NCBI GenBank assembly: GCA_018882645.1
Contig: VERM01000008.1
Location: 1-15,317, forward strand
DNA length: 15,317 bases
Direction: 5' to 3'
Source: Ferruginibacter sp.
GTDB lineage: Bacteria; Bacteroidota; Bacteroidia; Chitinophagales; Chitinophagaceae
Shown: positions 14,652-15,317 of the stretch, one piece after another
Layout of the letters: every line of letters begins with the position of its first letter
How positions within the stretch are numbered: the first letter of the stretch is position 1
The notes under the pieces: generated by a model
Databases searched by the model: none
Told to the model about the DNA's origin: nothing
What the model saw: the letters and a program-made list of their open reading frames with translations, nothing else
Program-made: the position numbers and the translations under genes

Positions 14652-15317
14652 CTAGTACCTTAAAATGATCTGAAACTTCAACTCAGACATACGTTTGCCG
14701 ACATTTGAATGAAAATAGGATTGAGTAGAAATCATATGGGAAAACAAAGTTTGGGACCATTTCAGCCAAAAAGAAACTTTTTTATTGAAATCGTAATTTA
14801 AGTTCAAATAATATCTTATACCCTTTCCATTGATTATCGGAATCGAAAACGTATACAACATGTCGTTTTCATAGGCATACAATCTGCTTTCATAGCTATC
14901 TGTTTCGAAATACAACAACCGTACATTGGCTGATATGGGTTTCATTAAAGGTTTATAATGCAAATCAGCCGATATCATATTACCACTTTCGCTGAGGTTT
15001 TTAGGGGATTCAACAATTAGGTACTCCACTCTGCTTCTAAAACTAAAATGATTATTCAATTTCATTGACAGATGGGTACGAATAGATTTTCTGACTGGAT
15101 ATACTATCGGAACGAACGGCTCATTCCCACTGTAAGCATTGACTGCTTTGCTTTCGTATCGGAATCGGATATTAAGTTCAACATCACGACTGGGTTTATA
15201 ACTAAGTTGAACCTGACACTCCGTTCCAAAACCCGGTGTGTTTATTCTATACCGAAGCCAACGAAATGAGAATACATCGCAAAAGGCATCAAATTGTACC
15301 CGAGGAAAAGGTCTGAT
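14652..15317 (-). CDS. C-terminal part of a large beta-rich protein, probably helix-hairpin-helix (ComEA-like) type; start beyond right edge
   Basis: The minus-strand frame ending at the TAG at 14652-14654 stays open to the window edge, giving 221 residues without a start; the ATG at 15063-15065 is internal. The segment is made of alternating strands, such as LSYKPSRDVELNIRFRYESK and NHFSFRSRVEYLIVE, then LLYFETDSYESRLYAYENDM, a GKGIRYYLNLNYDF strand and a final FQIILRY, like an outer-membrane beta-barrel. From memory, the F-x-T-D-x-Y-x-S-R-x-Y-x-YE-x-D block followed by G-x-G-x-R-Y-Y-L is found in the C-terminal part of Bacteroidota proteins annotated as helix-hairpin-helix or ComEA-like; the helix-hairpin-helix domains themselves are not in the window, so this is tentative. 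It is upstream of the SusCD operon on the same strand, 140 bp away, without a clear terminator between them. Confidence 0.6.
   Translation of the reverse strand: MRPFPRVQFDAFCDVFSFRWLRYRINTPGFGTECQVQLSYKPSRDVELNIRFRYESKAVNAYSGNEPFVPIVYPVRKSIRTHLSMKLNNHFSFRSRVEYLIVESPKNLSESGNMISADLHYKPLMKPISANVRLLYFETDSYESRLYAYENDMLYTFSIPIINGKGIRYYLNLNYDFNKKVSFWLKWSQTLFSHMISTQSYFHSNVGKRMSELKFQIILRY

Overview
The window looks like chromosomal DNA from a Bacteroidota bacterium, most likely in or near the Chitinophagales/Sphingobacteriales. The signs are a SusC/SusD pair with a DUF1735-type lipoprotein, a DUF3467 protein, a DUF4412-like secreted protein, AT-rich intergenic DNA, no consistent Shine-Dalgarno sequences, and several copies of the Bacteroidota promoter element TAnnTTTG just upstream of start codons. 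The order-level placement is inference. I see no transposase, integrase, phage gene, tRNA, rRNA or CRISPR array, and no gene-free stretch over 300 bases (the longest is about 183).

Left part (1-2989). Three minus-strand genes lie in a row: a protein built almost wholly of TPR repeats (start 2533), a ComA-family phosphosulfolactate synthase (start 995) and the first 38 codons of shikimate dehydrogenase aroE (start 116, cut by the left edge). The TPR leader carries a perfect 8-bp inverted repeat. A small secreted protein of unknown function (2690-2989) is transcribed divergently from the TPR gene.

Middle part (3008-8467). These are mostly housekeeping genes. On the minus strand, prs (PRPP synthetase) is followed by rplY (L25/CTC) and a strong intrinsic terminator, then yidC (membrane insertase) with a DUF4412/LolA-like secreted protein 36 bp behind it. 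On the plus strand, radC (JAB-domain RadC family) diverges from prs and converges, with no base between the stop codons, on a small DUF3467 gene.

Right part (8593-15317). A minus-strand nutrient-uptake operon encodes a SusC TonB-dependent outer-membrane channel, a SusD-like lipoprotein and a DUF1735/BT_3987-N-like lipoprotein, and closes with a 13-bp-stem terminator. No degradative enzyme or regulator is visible, so the substrate is unknown. Upstream of it is the C-terminal 221 residues of a protein whose beginning lies beyond the right edge. It resembles the beta-strand-rich C-terminal part of Bacteroidota helix-hairpin-helix (ComEA-like) proteins.

No clearly undescribed multi-gene system is evident. 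The most interesting leads are the ComA homologue outside methanogens, the small secreted protein with its near-leaderless promoter, the inverted repeat before the TPR gene, and the orphan SusCD operon. Several long open frames begin at TTG codons that lie inside likely promoter -7 elements or have no upstream support; in each case I chose the downstream ATG.
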